7,368 bases of DNA from an uncultured Mycoplasmatota bacterium (GTDB lineage Bacteria > Bacillota_I > Bacilli_A > RF39 > UBA660): contig CAMYRF010000042.1 of assembly GCA_947296775.1 (NCBI GenBank), forward strand, positions 1 through 7,368, given 5' to 3'. The notes under the pieces are model-generated. The model made no database searches and had not been told where the DNA came from. It saw nothing but the letters and a program-made list of their open reading frames with translations. Each line of letters starts with the position of its first letter. The stretch's first letter is position 1. Below, piece by piece: positions 1 through 6,447 of this stretch. Made by a program: the position numbers and the translations under genes.

Positions 1-1600
1 CTATTAAGCTTGTCGCGTCTTTGGTGTATTTTTTTAATTCTTTTCTTAATGTCGCATCGGTTTTGTAGTCTAGGGCTGAAAATGAATCGTCAAATATATA
101 TATTACTGGATCTCTTGCGATAGCTCTTGCGATGGCAAGTCTTTGTTTTTGACCACCTGATATGTTGGTACCACCTGATGAAATATTTGTTTTATATTGA
201 TCATCCATTTTTAATACAAATTCTTCACCTTGGGCAACTTTAATTGCTTCTTTTATTTTTTCTTCGGTTATTTCTTCTTTTCCGTTATCACCATAGGCAA
301 CGTTGTAATTTATATCACCATTAAATAAGACTGCTTTTTGAGGCACATACCCTATTTTATTGTGTAAGTAATTTTCGTCATATTCTTTGATATTTACTCC
401 ATCTACTAGGATTTCACCATCAGTAACATCATAAAATCTTGGAACTAGATTGATAAGGGTTGATTTACCTGAACCGGTTGAACCTATAAAGGCAACTGTT
501 TCTCCTTTATTTACTTTGAAGTTTATATTTTTAAGTAGGTATTCTTCAGCGTCTGGATATTTAAATGAAACGTTTTTGAATTCTACGGTCCCTGTTTCGT
601 TTGTTTTGTTTTCTTTTAAATTACCGTTTTTGATAGTTTCTTTGGTATCTAATACTTCGTTAATACGTTTAGCTGAAACTTGAGCTCTTGGAAGTATCAT
701 AAATATCATAGCTAGCATTAAGAATGACATAATTACTTGCATAGCGTAACTTGAGAATACTATCATATCACCAAATAGATTTAGTTTATCTGCCATTAAT
801 GAATCTTTGATTAGATAAGCTCCTACAAAATAAATTGATAGAGTTAAAAAATACATTACTAGATACATTATTGGAATTAATATAGCAAATGTTTTTTGGT
901 TAAATAGTTGTGTTTTTGTTAGTTTTGTATTTACTTTATTGAATTTTTCTTCTTCATATTTTTCGGCATTAAAAGCTCTGACAACTCTAATACCAGTTAT
1001 GTTTTCTCTAGTTACACCATTTAATTTATCGGTTAATTTTTGTACGATTTTAAATTTTGGCATAACTATTGCTACTATAATACCTATTGTTGTTAGAAGT
1101 ATTATAACGGCTATTCCTGTAAGTGCACTCCACTCCCAGCTTTTGTTTAGGATTTTTGTGATTGCCCAAATAGCAGTTATTGGGGCTTTTACTAATAGTT
1201 GAAGTCCCATAGCGATTAACATTTCTACTTGAGTAATATCGTTGGTTGTTCTAGTTATTAAACTGCTTGTTTGAAAGTTTTTTACTTCTCCTAGCCCTAG
1301 TTTTTGAACTTTAGTGAATAGTTTTTTTCTAACTTTTTTTGAGAAGTCTGCAGCTATAATTGAGATTAGATAACCAACTATAACAGCTGAAATTAAACTG
1401 CCAAAGGCACACAAAAGCATTCCTCCACCATTTAGAAGAATGTCTTTCATTTCACTTCCTTCTGTTTGAACTAATACAGTTATTTCTGACATATAGTCTG
1501 GCATTTTTAAGTCTAGCCATACTTGAACTACGATTAGTACGAAGCTTATTGATGCTAAAAACCAGTCTCTTGCGGTTAAGTTTTTAAGTAATTTTATCAT
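1..1600 (-). CDS. ABC exporter half-transporter (TMD-NBD fusion, TM287/BmrC/YheI-like), 3' end cut by window edge
   Basis: This is one subunit of an ATP-driven exporter of the multidrug/lipid/peptide type, with the membrane domain first and the ATPase second. I translated 533 residues from the ATG at 1600; about 45 C-terminal residues lie beyond position 1. About six membrane segments are visible (near residues 14-31, 58-82, 133-150, 158-180, 240-262, 280-302), with a conserved TSSLITRTTND stretch at 111-121. The ATPase domain has Walker A GSTGSGKST (373-381), Q-loop VPQ (Q421), signature SGGQKQR (481-487), Walker B ending IFDD (D504) and D-loop SALD. The residue after the Walker B aspartate is Asp505, not the catalytic Glu, as in the degenerate-site subunit of heterodimeric exporters such as TM287/BmrC. 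A partner subunit is therefore expected just left of the window. The start overlaps the preceding gene's stop (ATGA). AAAGGA lies 7 nt upstream, inside that gene, which suggests translational coupling. The substrate cannot be told from sequence. Confidence 0.95.
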   Translation of the reverse strand, partial: MIKLLKNLTARDWFLASISFVLIVVQVWLDLKMPDYMSEITVLVQTEGSEMKDILLNGGGMLLCAFGSLISAVIVGYLISIIAADFSKKVRKKLFTKVQKLGLGEVKNFQTSSLITRTTNDITQVEMLIAMGLQLLVKAPITAIWAITKILNKSWEWSALTGIAVIILLTTIGIIVAIVMPKFKIVQKLTDKLNGVTRENITGIRVVRAFNAEKYEEEKFNKVNTKLTKTQLFNQKTFAILIPIMYLVMYFLTLSIYFVGAYLIKDSLMADKLNLFGDMIVFSSYAMQVIMSFLMLAMIFMILPRAQVSAKRINEVLDTKETIKNGNLKENKTNETGTVEFKNVSFKYPDAEEYLLKNINFKVNKGETVAFIGSTGSGKSTLINLVPRFYDVTDGEILVDGVNIKEYDENYLHNKIGYVPQKAVLFNGDINYNVAYGDNGKEEITEEKIKEAIKVAQGEEFVLKMDDQYKTNISSGGTNISGGQKQRLAIARAIARDPVIYIFDDSFSALDYKTDATLRKELKKYTKDATSLI

Positions 1601-2046
1601 TTTTTCATCCTTTCGTTATCTGTGATTATTTCTATTTTTTGTTTTCTTAGACAAATAAATGTAATTTTGTTTTTACATGTTGGACATTTTGCGTGTTTTA
1701 TTCCTCTTTCATAAGGAAGTGGAAGTTTTAGTGTTGTTTTACATTTATGACATTTTTTATAAACGTTTTCTTTTCTTTCTTTAAAGTTTCTTATTAAGTT
1801 TTTAAATGGTTTTAATGTTTTCTTTTTGATTTTTAAATATTTTTGATTTTCTTTATTTCTTTTATAGATATTTTTAGAGAAAAATCTAAATATTACGATA
1901 AACAGTAATAAAAGACCTATTATATCTAAATAGAAATTTTTTATAAATAGGCCTATTATAAATATTATTATATATATGCAAAATAGGAGTTTTGACAAAT
2001 TATCTACTCCATATCTCCCATACATCATTCTAAGAAAGTTTGACAT
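1597..2046 (-). CDS. small membrane protein with C-terminal zinc ribbon
   Basis: The product is 149 residues and I do not recognise a named family. Two hydrophobic segments (about 20-34 and 40-58) form a membrane hairpin. A very basic linker (about 60-98, rich in K and R) follows and, by the positive-inside rule, should be cytoplasmic. The C-terminal part holds CHKC (C99, C102) and CPTC (C121, C124), two CxxC knuckles 18 residues apart, as expected for a zinc ribbon; the second knuckle resembles the short ribbons of MJ0042-like proteins. The start ATG shares one base with the stop of the upstream peptidase gene (TAATG) and has a GGAAGGGAAG ribosome site. Its own stop overlaps the start of the ABC exporter gene. 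The tight packing suggests the three products are made together. A sensor or adaptor role in the exporter operon is possible but is only inference from position. TGA is its stop, followed at once by an in-frame TAA. Confidence 0.85.
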   Translation of the reverse strand: MSNFLRMMYGRYGVDNLSKLLFCIYIIIFIIGLFIKNFYLDIIGLLLLFIVIFRFFSKNIYKRNKENQKYLKIKKKTLKPFKNLIRNFKERKENVYKKCHKCKTTLKLPLPYERGIKHAKCPTCKNKITFICLRKQKIEIITDNERMKK

Positions 2047-2723
2047 TATTCTTCCCTTCCAAACATTAAAACTAGTCTTACAAGTTCAAGAATTGCGGCA
2101 GCCACACTGGCTACATATGTTAATGCTGCAGCGGTTAACATTGTTTTTGCGCCTTTGTGTTCTTTTTCTGTTAATAGATTTCCTGTTTTTATTTCTTTAA
2201 GTGCTCTTTTGCTTGCGTCTATTTCTACTGGTAAGGTTACTAATTGGAATACTAAAATAATTATTTCTAGGATGATTCCTATCCATATTAGTTTTAATGA
2301 TGCGAAAATTATTCCGATTATGATTGCTAAGTAACCAGCATATGATGAAAATGTTGTTACTGGAACTAGTGCAGATCTTATTTTCATAAACATGTAACCA
2401 TCTTTATCTTGTATAGCATGACCACATTCGTGACTAGCAACAGCTACAGCGCCTACTGAATCACCATTATATACATCACTTGAAAGTCTAATTACTTTTT
2501 TTGATGGATCATAGTGGTCACTTAAATGGCCCCCTGTTTCTACTACTTTGATATTTTCAAGTCCATTTTTATCTAAAATATATCTAGCAGCATCTTTTCC
2601 TGTAAGTCCTTTTTGATTTTTTATTTTTGAATATTTTTTATATGAACTACTTACATATATTTGGGCAGCTAAAACTATTACTATAGATAGTATTGTAAAC
2701 CCATAAAATATTGCGATATTCAT
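2046..2723 (-). CDS. yugP: YugP-type neutral zinc metallopeptidase (Zn_peptidase_2), membrane-bound
   Basis: This is a membrane-embedded zinc peptidase of the YugP family; the physiological substrate of that family is not established as far as I know. Counting from the ATG at 2723 (225 residues), there is an N-terminal membrane segment (about 3-22), a conserved GGHLSDHYDP stretch (64-73) and the zinc/catalytic motif HECGH (H98, E99, H102). Hydrophobic segments follow (about 130-162), and then LPVEIDASKRA, whose Glu167 is the likely third zinc ligand. A last hydrophobic stretch lies near 195-222. The length is usual for the family. An in-frame GTG at 2732 would add three residues, but it lies inside the ribosome site (GAGGTG), which sits 7 nt before the ATG, so the ATG is preferred. 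It is the first gene of an overlapping operon with the zinc-ribbon protein and the ABC exporter, transcribed from the promoter at 2761-2789. Confidence 0.93.
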   Translation of the reverse strand: MNIAIFYGFTILSIVIVLAAQIYVSSSYKKYSKIKNQKGLTGKDAARYILDKNGLENIKVVETGGHLSDHYDPSKKVIRLSSDVYNGDSVGAVAVASHECGHAIQDKDGYMFMKIRSALVPVTTFSSYAGYLAIIIGIIFASLKLIWIGIILEIIILVFQLVTLPVEIDASKRALKEIKTGNLLTEKEHKGAKTMLTAAALTYVASVAAAILELVRLVLMFGREE

Positions 2724-2730
2724 TTTTAAC

Positions 2731-2736
2731 ACCTCA
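2731..2736 (-). promoter_or_regulatory. ribosome binding site that fixes the yugP start
   Basis: On the minus strand this reads TGAGGT, a strong Shine-Dalgarno core, with 7 nt between its end and the ATG at 2723. The alternative GTG start at 2732 overlaps this site and has no site of its own. Confidence 0.75.
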
Positions 2737-2760
2737 TTTTTATTATATTTTACTTTTTCT

Positions 2761-2789
2761 ATTATAACACGATTTTATTTTATTTTGAA
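2761..2789 (-). promoter_or_regulatory. sigma-A-type promoter for the yugP/zinc-ribbon/ABC operon
   Basis: On the minus strand, TTCAAA (2789-2784, 4 of 6 matches to TTGACA) is followed by a 17-nt spacer and a perfect TATAAT (2766-2761). A TG one base before the -10 makes it an extended -10 element. The site lies 38 nt upstream of the yugP ATG and directly downstream of the tRNA terminator, so the operon appears to be transcribed independently of the tRNA. Confidence 0.7.
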
Positions 2790-2823
2790 AATTTTAGTTT
2801 GGAATTACATAATTTAACATAAT

Positions 2824-2848
2824 TGAAAAAGCTCTTACGAAAGAGCTT
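2824..2848 (-). terminator. intrinsic terminator of the tRNA-Arg transcript
   Basis: A perfect 8-bp stem (arms 2829-2836 and 2841-2848, AAGCTCTT/AAGAGCTT) closes a 4-nt loop. On the minus strand the 3' arm runs into a run of five T, then CAATT. It lies 11 nt past the tRNA CCA end, fitting termination of a single-gene tRNA unit. On the plus strand the following tract is interrupted (ATTTTAT), so it is weaker in that direction. Confidence 0.75.
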
Positions 2849-2859
2849 ATTTTATATAA

Positions 2860-2936
2860 TGGCGTCCTAGAGAAGATTCGAACTTCCGACCTATCGCTTA
2901 GGAGGCGATTGCTCTATCCAGCTGAGCTACTAGGAC
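2860..2936 (-). tRNA. tRNA-Arg (anticodon CCU, reads AGG)
   Basis: This is a complete 77-nt tRNA with an encoded 3' CCA. The acceptor stem GTCCTAG/CTAGGAC pairs perfectly over 7 bp. The D stem is GCTC/GAGC with a GG-containing loop. The anticodon stem ATCGC/GCGAT closes the loop CTCCTAA, giving anticodon CCT at 2902-2900. The variable loop is AGGTC. The T arm is GGAAG/CTTCT (one G-U pair) with loop TTCGAAT. The discriminator base is G. It decodes the AGG arginine codon, as used for example in rnj and at the end of the zinc-ribbon gene. It stands alone between its own promoter and terminator, divergent from rnj. Confidence 0.97.
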
Positions 2937-2946
2937 ATCTACTAAA

Positions 2947-2976
2947 ATTATAACATGTTTTTCTCTTTTTTGTAAA
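2947..2976 (-). promoter_or_regulatory. promoter of the tRNA-Arg gene
   Basis: On the minus strand, TTTACA (2976-2971, 5 of 6 matches to consensus) is followed by an 18-nt spacer and a perfect TATAAT (2952-2947) preceded by TGT (extended -10). Transcription would begin only a few bases before the mature tRNA 5' end at 2936, leaving a very short leader. Its -35 is separated from the divergent rnj -35 by 13 bp. Confidence 0.75.
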
Positions 2977-2989
2977 TGGTCTTTGTAAC

Positions 2990-3018
2990 TTGCCAAAAGT
3001 TTAAAAAAAGTATATAAT
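2990..3018 (+). promoter_or_regulatory. promoter of rnj (ribonuclease J)
   Basis: TTGCCA (2990-2995, 5 of 6 matches) is followed by a 17-nt spacer and a perfect TATAAT (3013-3018). The predicted start near 3025 gives a leader of about 33 nt carrying AAAGGAG at 3046-3052, 5 nt before the rnj ATG. The site is back to back with the tRNA promoter. Confidence 0.75.
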
Positions 3019-3057
3019 GTATTAAGTCAGTTTTTTAATCTTAAGAAAGGAGAAAAT

Positions 3058-4743
3058 ATGAATTTTATAAAAGACGATGAAACTGCAGTCTTCGCTTTAG
3101 GAGGACTTGGTGAAGTCGGAAAAAATATGTATTGTGTAATGCATAAAGATGAAATTATTATTACTGATGCGGGTAATTTATTTCCAGAAGGAGATTTAAT
3201 GGGAATTGATTATATTATTCCTGATTATACTTTTTTAAAACAAAACGAACACAAAATTAAGGGGCTATTTATTACACACGGACACGAAGATCATATTGGA
3301 GGTATTCCATTTTTATTACAAATGGTTGATATTCCTAACATTTATGCGCCAAATCAGGCGGTTGGTCTTATTAGAAGAAAATTAGAAGATCGTGGTGTTA
3401 AATATAATAATTTACATGTATATACGGAAAAAGATGTGTTTAAATACAAATATTTAACAGTTGAGTTTTTTAGAACTACTCACTCTATTCCTGATTCTCA
3501 TGGAATGTGTATTCATACACCTAATGGTAATGTTGTTACTACTGGTGACTTTAAATTTGATTTAACCCCTATTGGTCCTATGGCTAATATTCATAAAATG
3601 GCTAAGCTTGGCGCTGAAGGCGTTACTTTATTAATGAGTGACAGTACTAACGCGATAAGTGAGGGTTTTAGTAATAGTGAATCTAAGGTTGATGAAACTT
3701 TAGAAGAATTATTTAGTCGTCATAACAGTCGTATTATTATCGCAACATTTGCGTCTAATATTTACAGACTTAAACATATTGTTGATACTTGTAAGAGACA
3801 TGGCCGTAAAATTTGTGTATTTGGTAGGAGCATGACTAATAATATTGAAATCTCTATCGAAGGCGGATATATTAAACACAAAGATATATTTATTACACCT
3901 GAAGAAGCTAAAAGTTACCCATCAGATAAAATTTGTTTATTATGTACTGGAAGCCAAGGTGAACCACTTGCGGCATTAAGTAGAATTGCGAATGGTACTT
4001 TTAGACAAATTAAACTTAGAGATGATGATGTTGTTATATTCTCTTCGTCTGCCATTCCTGGAAATGCGGTTAGTATTTCTAGAACTATTAATAAATTGTA
4101 TTTGAAAGGCGTTACTGTTTATACCAATACTTCTTTAAGAGATATTCATACAAGTGGGCATGGTAATCAAGATGAACTTAAACTTATGCTTAGACTTATT
4201 AATCCAAAATATTTTATGCCTTTCCATGGTGAATATAGAATGCTTAAAACTCATGCTGATTTAGCTATTGAGTGCGGAATGCCTAAAGAAAATACTTTTG
4301 TTTTAGGTAATGGCGATGTTTTAATCTTAAAGGATGGTAATGTTAGACAAGGTGGTAAAATCCCTGCTGGAGACGTTTATGTTGATGGTAATCGTATTGG
4401 TGATATTAGTAATGCTGTAATGAAAGATCGTAAAATTATGGCTAATGATGGTATTATTGTTGTTATTGCTAATATTGATACTAAAGGTAATCAATTACTA
4501 AGCAATCCTAGTATTATTACTAGAGGTTTTGTACTTGTTAATGATAATATTGAGTTATTAAAGAAATTAGAAAAATTAAGTAAGGATGCAATAAATAAGG
4601 TAATAAAAACTGGCGTTAATTATTCAGATATAAAAGCAGAAATTATTAATTCGGTTTCTAATTATGTGAATACTCATACAGGAAGAAAGCCTATTATATT
4701 ACCAGTGATTATGGACATAAAAAAAGATGTTAAGGTTGGTTAA
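3058..4743 (+). CDS. rnj: ribonuclease J (5'-3' exo/endoribonuclease)
   Basis: RNase J is a zinc-dependent cytoplasmic RNase that degrades and matures RNA, cutting internally or from 5'-monophosphate ends, and is central to mRNA turnover in Bacillota. The 561 residues are close to the family norm (about 555). The metallo-beta-lactamase core carries HGHEDH (H74, H76, D78, H79), TTHSIPDS (H142) and TTGDFKFD (D164). A beta-CASP part follows with TSGHGNQDE (H368) and MPFHGEYR (H390), the last metal ligand. The key residues fall at the same numbers as I recall for B. subtilis RNase J1, so this copy should be active. The C-terminal domain (about 450-561) ends with the typical KPIILPVIMDI motif. A strong ribosome site (AAAGGAG, 3046-3052) precedes the ATG. 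The gene stands alone between its own promoter and a terminator whose left arm is coding sequence and whose right arm starts with the stop codon. J1 versus J2 cannot be settled from one copy, although the intact metal site favours J1. Confidence 0.97.
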   Translation: MNFIKDDETAVFALGGLGEVGKNMYCVMHKDEIIITDAGNLFPEGDLMGIDYIIPDYTFLKQNEHKIKGLFITHGHEDHIGGIPFLLQMVDIPNIYAPNQAVGLIRRKLEDRGVKYNNLHVYTEKDVFKYKYLTVEFFRTTHSIPDSHGMCIHTPNGNVVTTGDFKFDLTPIGPMANIHKMAKLGAEGVTLLMSDSTNAISEGFSNSESKVDETLEELFSRHNSRIIIATFASNIYRLKHIVDTCKRHGRKICVFGRSMTNNIEISIEGGYIKHKDIFITPEEAKSYPSDKICLLCTGSQGEPLAALSRIANGTFRQIKLRDDDVVIFSSSAIPGNAVSISRTINKLYLKGVTVYTNTSLRDIHTSGHGNQDELKLMLRLINPKYFMPFHGEYRMLKTHADLAIECGMPKENTFVLGNGDVLILKDGNVRQGGKIPAGDVYVDGNRIGDISNAVMKDRKIMANDGIIVVIANIDTKGNQLLSNPSIITRGFVLVNDNIELLKKLEKLSKDAINKVIKTGVNYSDIKAEIINSVSNYVNTHTGRKPIILPVIMDIKKDVKVG

Positions 4744-4754
4744 CATCTTTTTTT
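4719..4754. terminator. shared bidirectional terminator between rnj and the eno-prepilin operon
   Basis: The left arm (4719-4732, seven A then GATGTTA) and right arm (4741-4754, TAACATC then seven T) are perfectly complementary over 14 bp, with an 8-nt loop AGGTTGGT. The A and T tracts supply a U tail in both directions, so the element can stop rnj (plus) and the eno-prepilin transcript (minus). The last codons of rnj form the left arm and loop, and its TAA stop is the first three bases of the right arm. The prepilin stop codon (4757-4755) abuts the other side. Confidence 0.85.
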
Positions 4755-5126
4755 CTAGCAATTTTCTTGGTATGTATATTCATATTGTCTTTTGACTGCT
4801 TCCGCTTTTGTTACATCTTTAATTTCAACGCAAGCGTTTGTTATAACTTCGTCTGTTGATGGTAATTTAATATTTTTATCAATATATCCGTCATTTTGTA
4901 ATTTGGCTATTGTTACTTTATATGTTGGGCTATCTACTAATGTTTGTTTGTTATCTGCAGCCCAATTTCTAGCAGCTAAAACTATGTTTTCTTTGATTTG
5001 TCTATCAGCGTTTTCTTTACCTTGTTTTATTCCTGAACTGATTACTGGTATAGTAATCATGGCTATTAATACTAATAAAACTATAACACCTAATAGCTCT
5101 ATTAAAGTAAATCCTTTTTTATTCAT
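4755..5126 (-). CDS. type IV prepilin-like protein (class III signal peptide)
   Basis: The product is 123 residues with a textbook prepilin N-terminus: a short basic leader MNKKG, then FTLIELL, with predicted cleavage by prepilin peptidase between Gly5 and Phe6 and the conserved Glu at mature position +5. A hydrophobic helix (about 8-30) follows. The remaining 90 residues form a small globular domain with an amphipathic helix (about 33-62) and two cysteines, C99 and the terminal C123, which could form a disulfide. Such proteins assemble into type IV or competence-like (pseudo)pili or type II-like secretion fibres; the assembly ATPase, platform protein and peptidase are not in this window. The start codon overlaps the last 8 nt of eno, with GGTGAT as ribosome site inside eno, so the gene seems to be expressed only together with enolase. 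It is not possible to say whether it is a major pilin or a minor pseudopilin; its single-copy, operon-end position favours a minor one. Confidence 0.9.
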   Translation of the reverse strand: MNKKGFTLIELLGVIVLLVLIAMITIPVISSGIKQGKENADRQIKENIVLAARNWAADNKQTLVDSPTYKVTIAKLQNDGYIDKNIKLPSTDEVITNACVEIKDVTKAEAVKRQYEYTYQENC

Positions 5127-6363
5127 TCATATCACCGTTTATTTCTTCATCTATTCTAATTAATCTATTATATTTAGCTACTCTATCGGTTCTCGAAAGT
5201 GATCCTGTTTTTATTTGACCTAGATTAAGTCCAACTGCTAAATCGGCAATTGTGGTATCTTCTGTTTCCCCGCTTCTATGAGAAATTATTGTGTTATACC
5301 CGTTTTGTTTCGCAAGTTTTATTGTTTCTAGGGTCTCAGTAATTGTTCCTATTTGATTTACTTTTAATAAAATAGCGTTCCCAGCTTTTTCATTTATTCC
5401 TTTTTGAAGGTATTTTTTATTTGTTACAAATAAATCATCCCCTACTAACTGAATTTTATTACCTAGCTTTTCAGTTATTTCAGCAAACCCTTCCCAGTCG
5501 TTTTCATCTACTGGATCTTCTATTGAAATGATTGGATATTTGTTTATTAAATCTTTATAATATTCTATCAATTCATCAGTAGTTAATTTTTTATTTTCGC
5601 CTTTTAAGTTATATAATCCATTTTCATAAAATTCTGAGGCAGCAACATCTAATGCGATGTTTACGTCTTTACCTGGAGTATATCCTGCTTCTTTTATGGC
5701 TTTGATGATTGAATCTAAAGCTTCTTTGTTAGTTTTGAAGTTAGGGGCAAATCCTCCTTCGTCACCTACATTAGTATTATAACCTTCTTCTTTTAATACT
5801 TTTTTTAGGTTGTGAAATACTTCACTTCCAATTCTAACTCTTTCTTTTATGGTTTTAGCATTTGGGATTATCATGAATTCTTGGAAGTCTAAACCATTAT
5901 CTGCGTGCATACCACCATTTAAAATATTCATCATTGGTTTTGGAAGTGTTTTTCCATTTCCTATATATTCATATAATTCTTTATTGTTTGTTTTACTAGC
6001 GGCTTTTAAAGCAGCCATCGAAACTGCTAGTATAGCGTTTGCACCTAATTTTGATTTGGTTTCTGTGCCATCAAGTTCTATCATTGTTTTATCTATTAAT
6101 TCTTGATCATTTACATTTAAACCAATTAGGGCTGGTTTTATTATGCTGTTTACATTATTTACTGCTTTTTGGACACCTTTACCCATATATCTATTATCGT
6201 TGTCTCTTAGTTCTAGAGCTTCTCTTTGCCCGGTTGAAGCCCCACTTGGAACACTAGCTGTTGCAGTAATGCCATTATTTAAAGTAACATCGGCTTCGAC
6301 GGTTGGGTTTCCTCTTGAATCTAATATTTCTCTAGCTTTTATATCTTTTATTGTATTATTCAT
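5119..6363 (-). CDS. eno: enolase (phosphopyruvate hydratase)
   Basis: Enolase converts 2-phosphoglycerate to phosphoenolpyruvate in glycolysis and needs Mg2+. The 414 residues are slightly shorter than the usual 425-435 but cover the whole fold. The N-terminal domain begins with AREILDSRGNPTVE (10-23) and carries the mobile loop SGASTG (40-45). The catalytic barrel shows GGMHADN (H153), QEF (E162), GDEGGFAP (E202), metal ligands D239, E282 (IEDPVDENDWEGF) and D309 (VGDD), the base K334 (LLKVNQIGT), SHRSGETEDT (361-370) and KTGSLSR (K385). All expected active-site residues are present. The ATG has AAAGGAGC as ribosome site (6378-6371) and a promoter at 6416-6388. The gene is not beside other glycolytic genes here; it is followed, with overlap, by a prepilin gene. 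The last six residues (NGDMNE) extend past the usual end, and their codons contain the ribosome site and start of that gene. Confidence 0.98.
   Translation of the reverse strand: MNNTIKDIKAREILDSRGNPTVEADVTLNNGITATASVPSGASTGQREALELRDNDNRYMGKGVQKAVNNVNSIIKPALIGLNVNDQELIDKTMIELDGTETKSKLGANAILAVSMAALKAASKTNNKELYEYIGNGKTLPKPMMNILNGGMHADNGLDFQEFMIIPNAKTIKERVRIGSEVFHNLKKVLKEEGYNTNVGDEGGFAPNFKTNKEALDSIIKAIKEAGYTPGKDVNIALDVAASEFYENGLYNLKGENKKLTTDELIEYYKDLINKYPIISIEDPVDENDWEGFAEITEKLGNKIQLVGDDLFVTNKKYLQKGINEKAGNAILLKVNQIGTITETLETIKLAKQNGYNTIISHRSGETEDTTIADLAVGLNLGQIKTGSLSRTDRVAKYNRLIRIDEEINGDMNE
5131..5136 (-). promoter_or_regulatory. ribosome binding site of the prepilin gene, inside eno
   Basis: On the minus strand this reads GGTGAT, complementary to the 5' part of the usual anti-Shine-Dalgarno region, 4 nt before the ATG at 5126. 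It overlaps the enolase codons for Gly-Asp near its C-terminus. Its short spacing and the 8-nt overlap with eno point to re-initiation by ribosomes finishing enolase. Confidence 0.55.
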
Positions 6364-6387
6364 TTTATATGCTCCTTTACTATATTA

Positions 6388-6416
6388 ATAATATCATAAT
6401 TTATAGAAAAGGTAAA
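6388..6416 (-). promoter_or_regulatory. promoter of the eno-prepilin operon
   Basis: On the minus strand, TTTACC (6416-6411, 4 of 6 matches) is followed by a 17-nt spacer and TATTAT (6393-6388, 5 of 6), with TGA before the -10 giving an extended -10 element. The predicted start near 6381 leaves a leader of under 20 nt containing the ribosome site. The -35 lies within the T-rich tail of the upstream terminator. Confidence 0.6.
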
Positions 6417-6447
6417 ATAAAAACTATAAGATTTGTTCTTATAGTTT
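6411..6447 (-). terminator. AT-rich terminator downstream of the surface protein gene
   Basis: An 11-bp perfect stem (arms 6421-6431 and 6437-6447, AAACTATAAGA/TCTTATAGTTT) closes a 5-nt loop. On the minus strand it is followed by TTATTTTACC, a broken T tract. The stem has only two G-C pairs, so it may leak into eno. It separates the surface protein gene from the eno promoter. Confidence 0.6.

Noticed and set aside
450..1202. Plus-strand open frames at 450-683 and 939-1202
   Set aside because: They lie fully antisense to the well-supported ABC exporter gene and have no ribosome site or recognisable domain; they look like shadows of it.
3022..3044. Possible hairpin TTAAG/CTTAA in the rnj leader as an autoregulatory element
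   Set aside because: Only 5 A/T-rich base pairs around a 13-nt loop; too weak to support.
4792..5163. Plus-strand 123-codon open frame
   Set aside because: It is antisense to the prepilin gene, whose class III signal and context are clear.
5849..6388. Plus-strand open frames opposite enolase
   Set aside because: Enolase on the minus strand is unambiguous, and the antisense frames show no family features.
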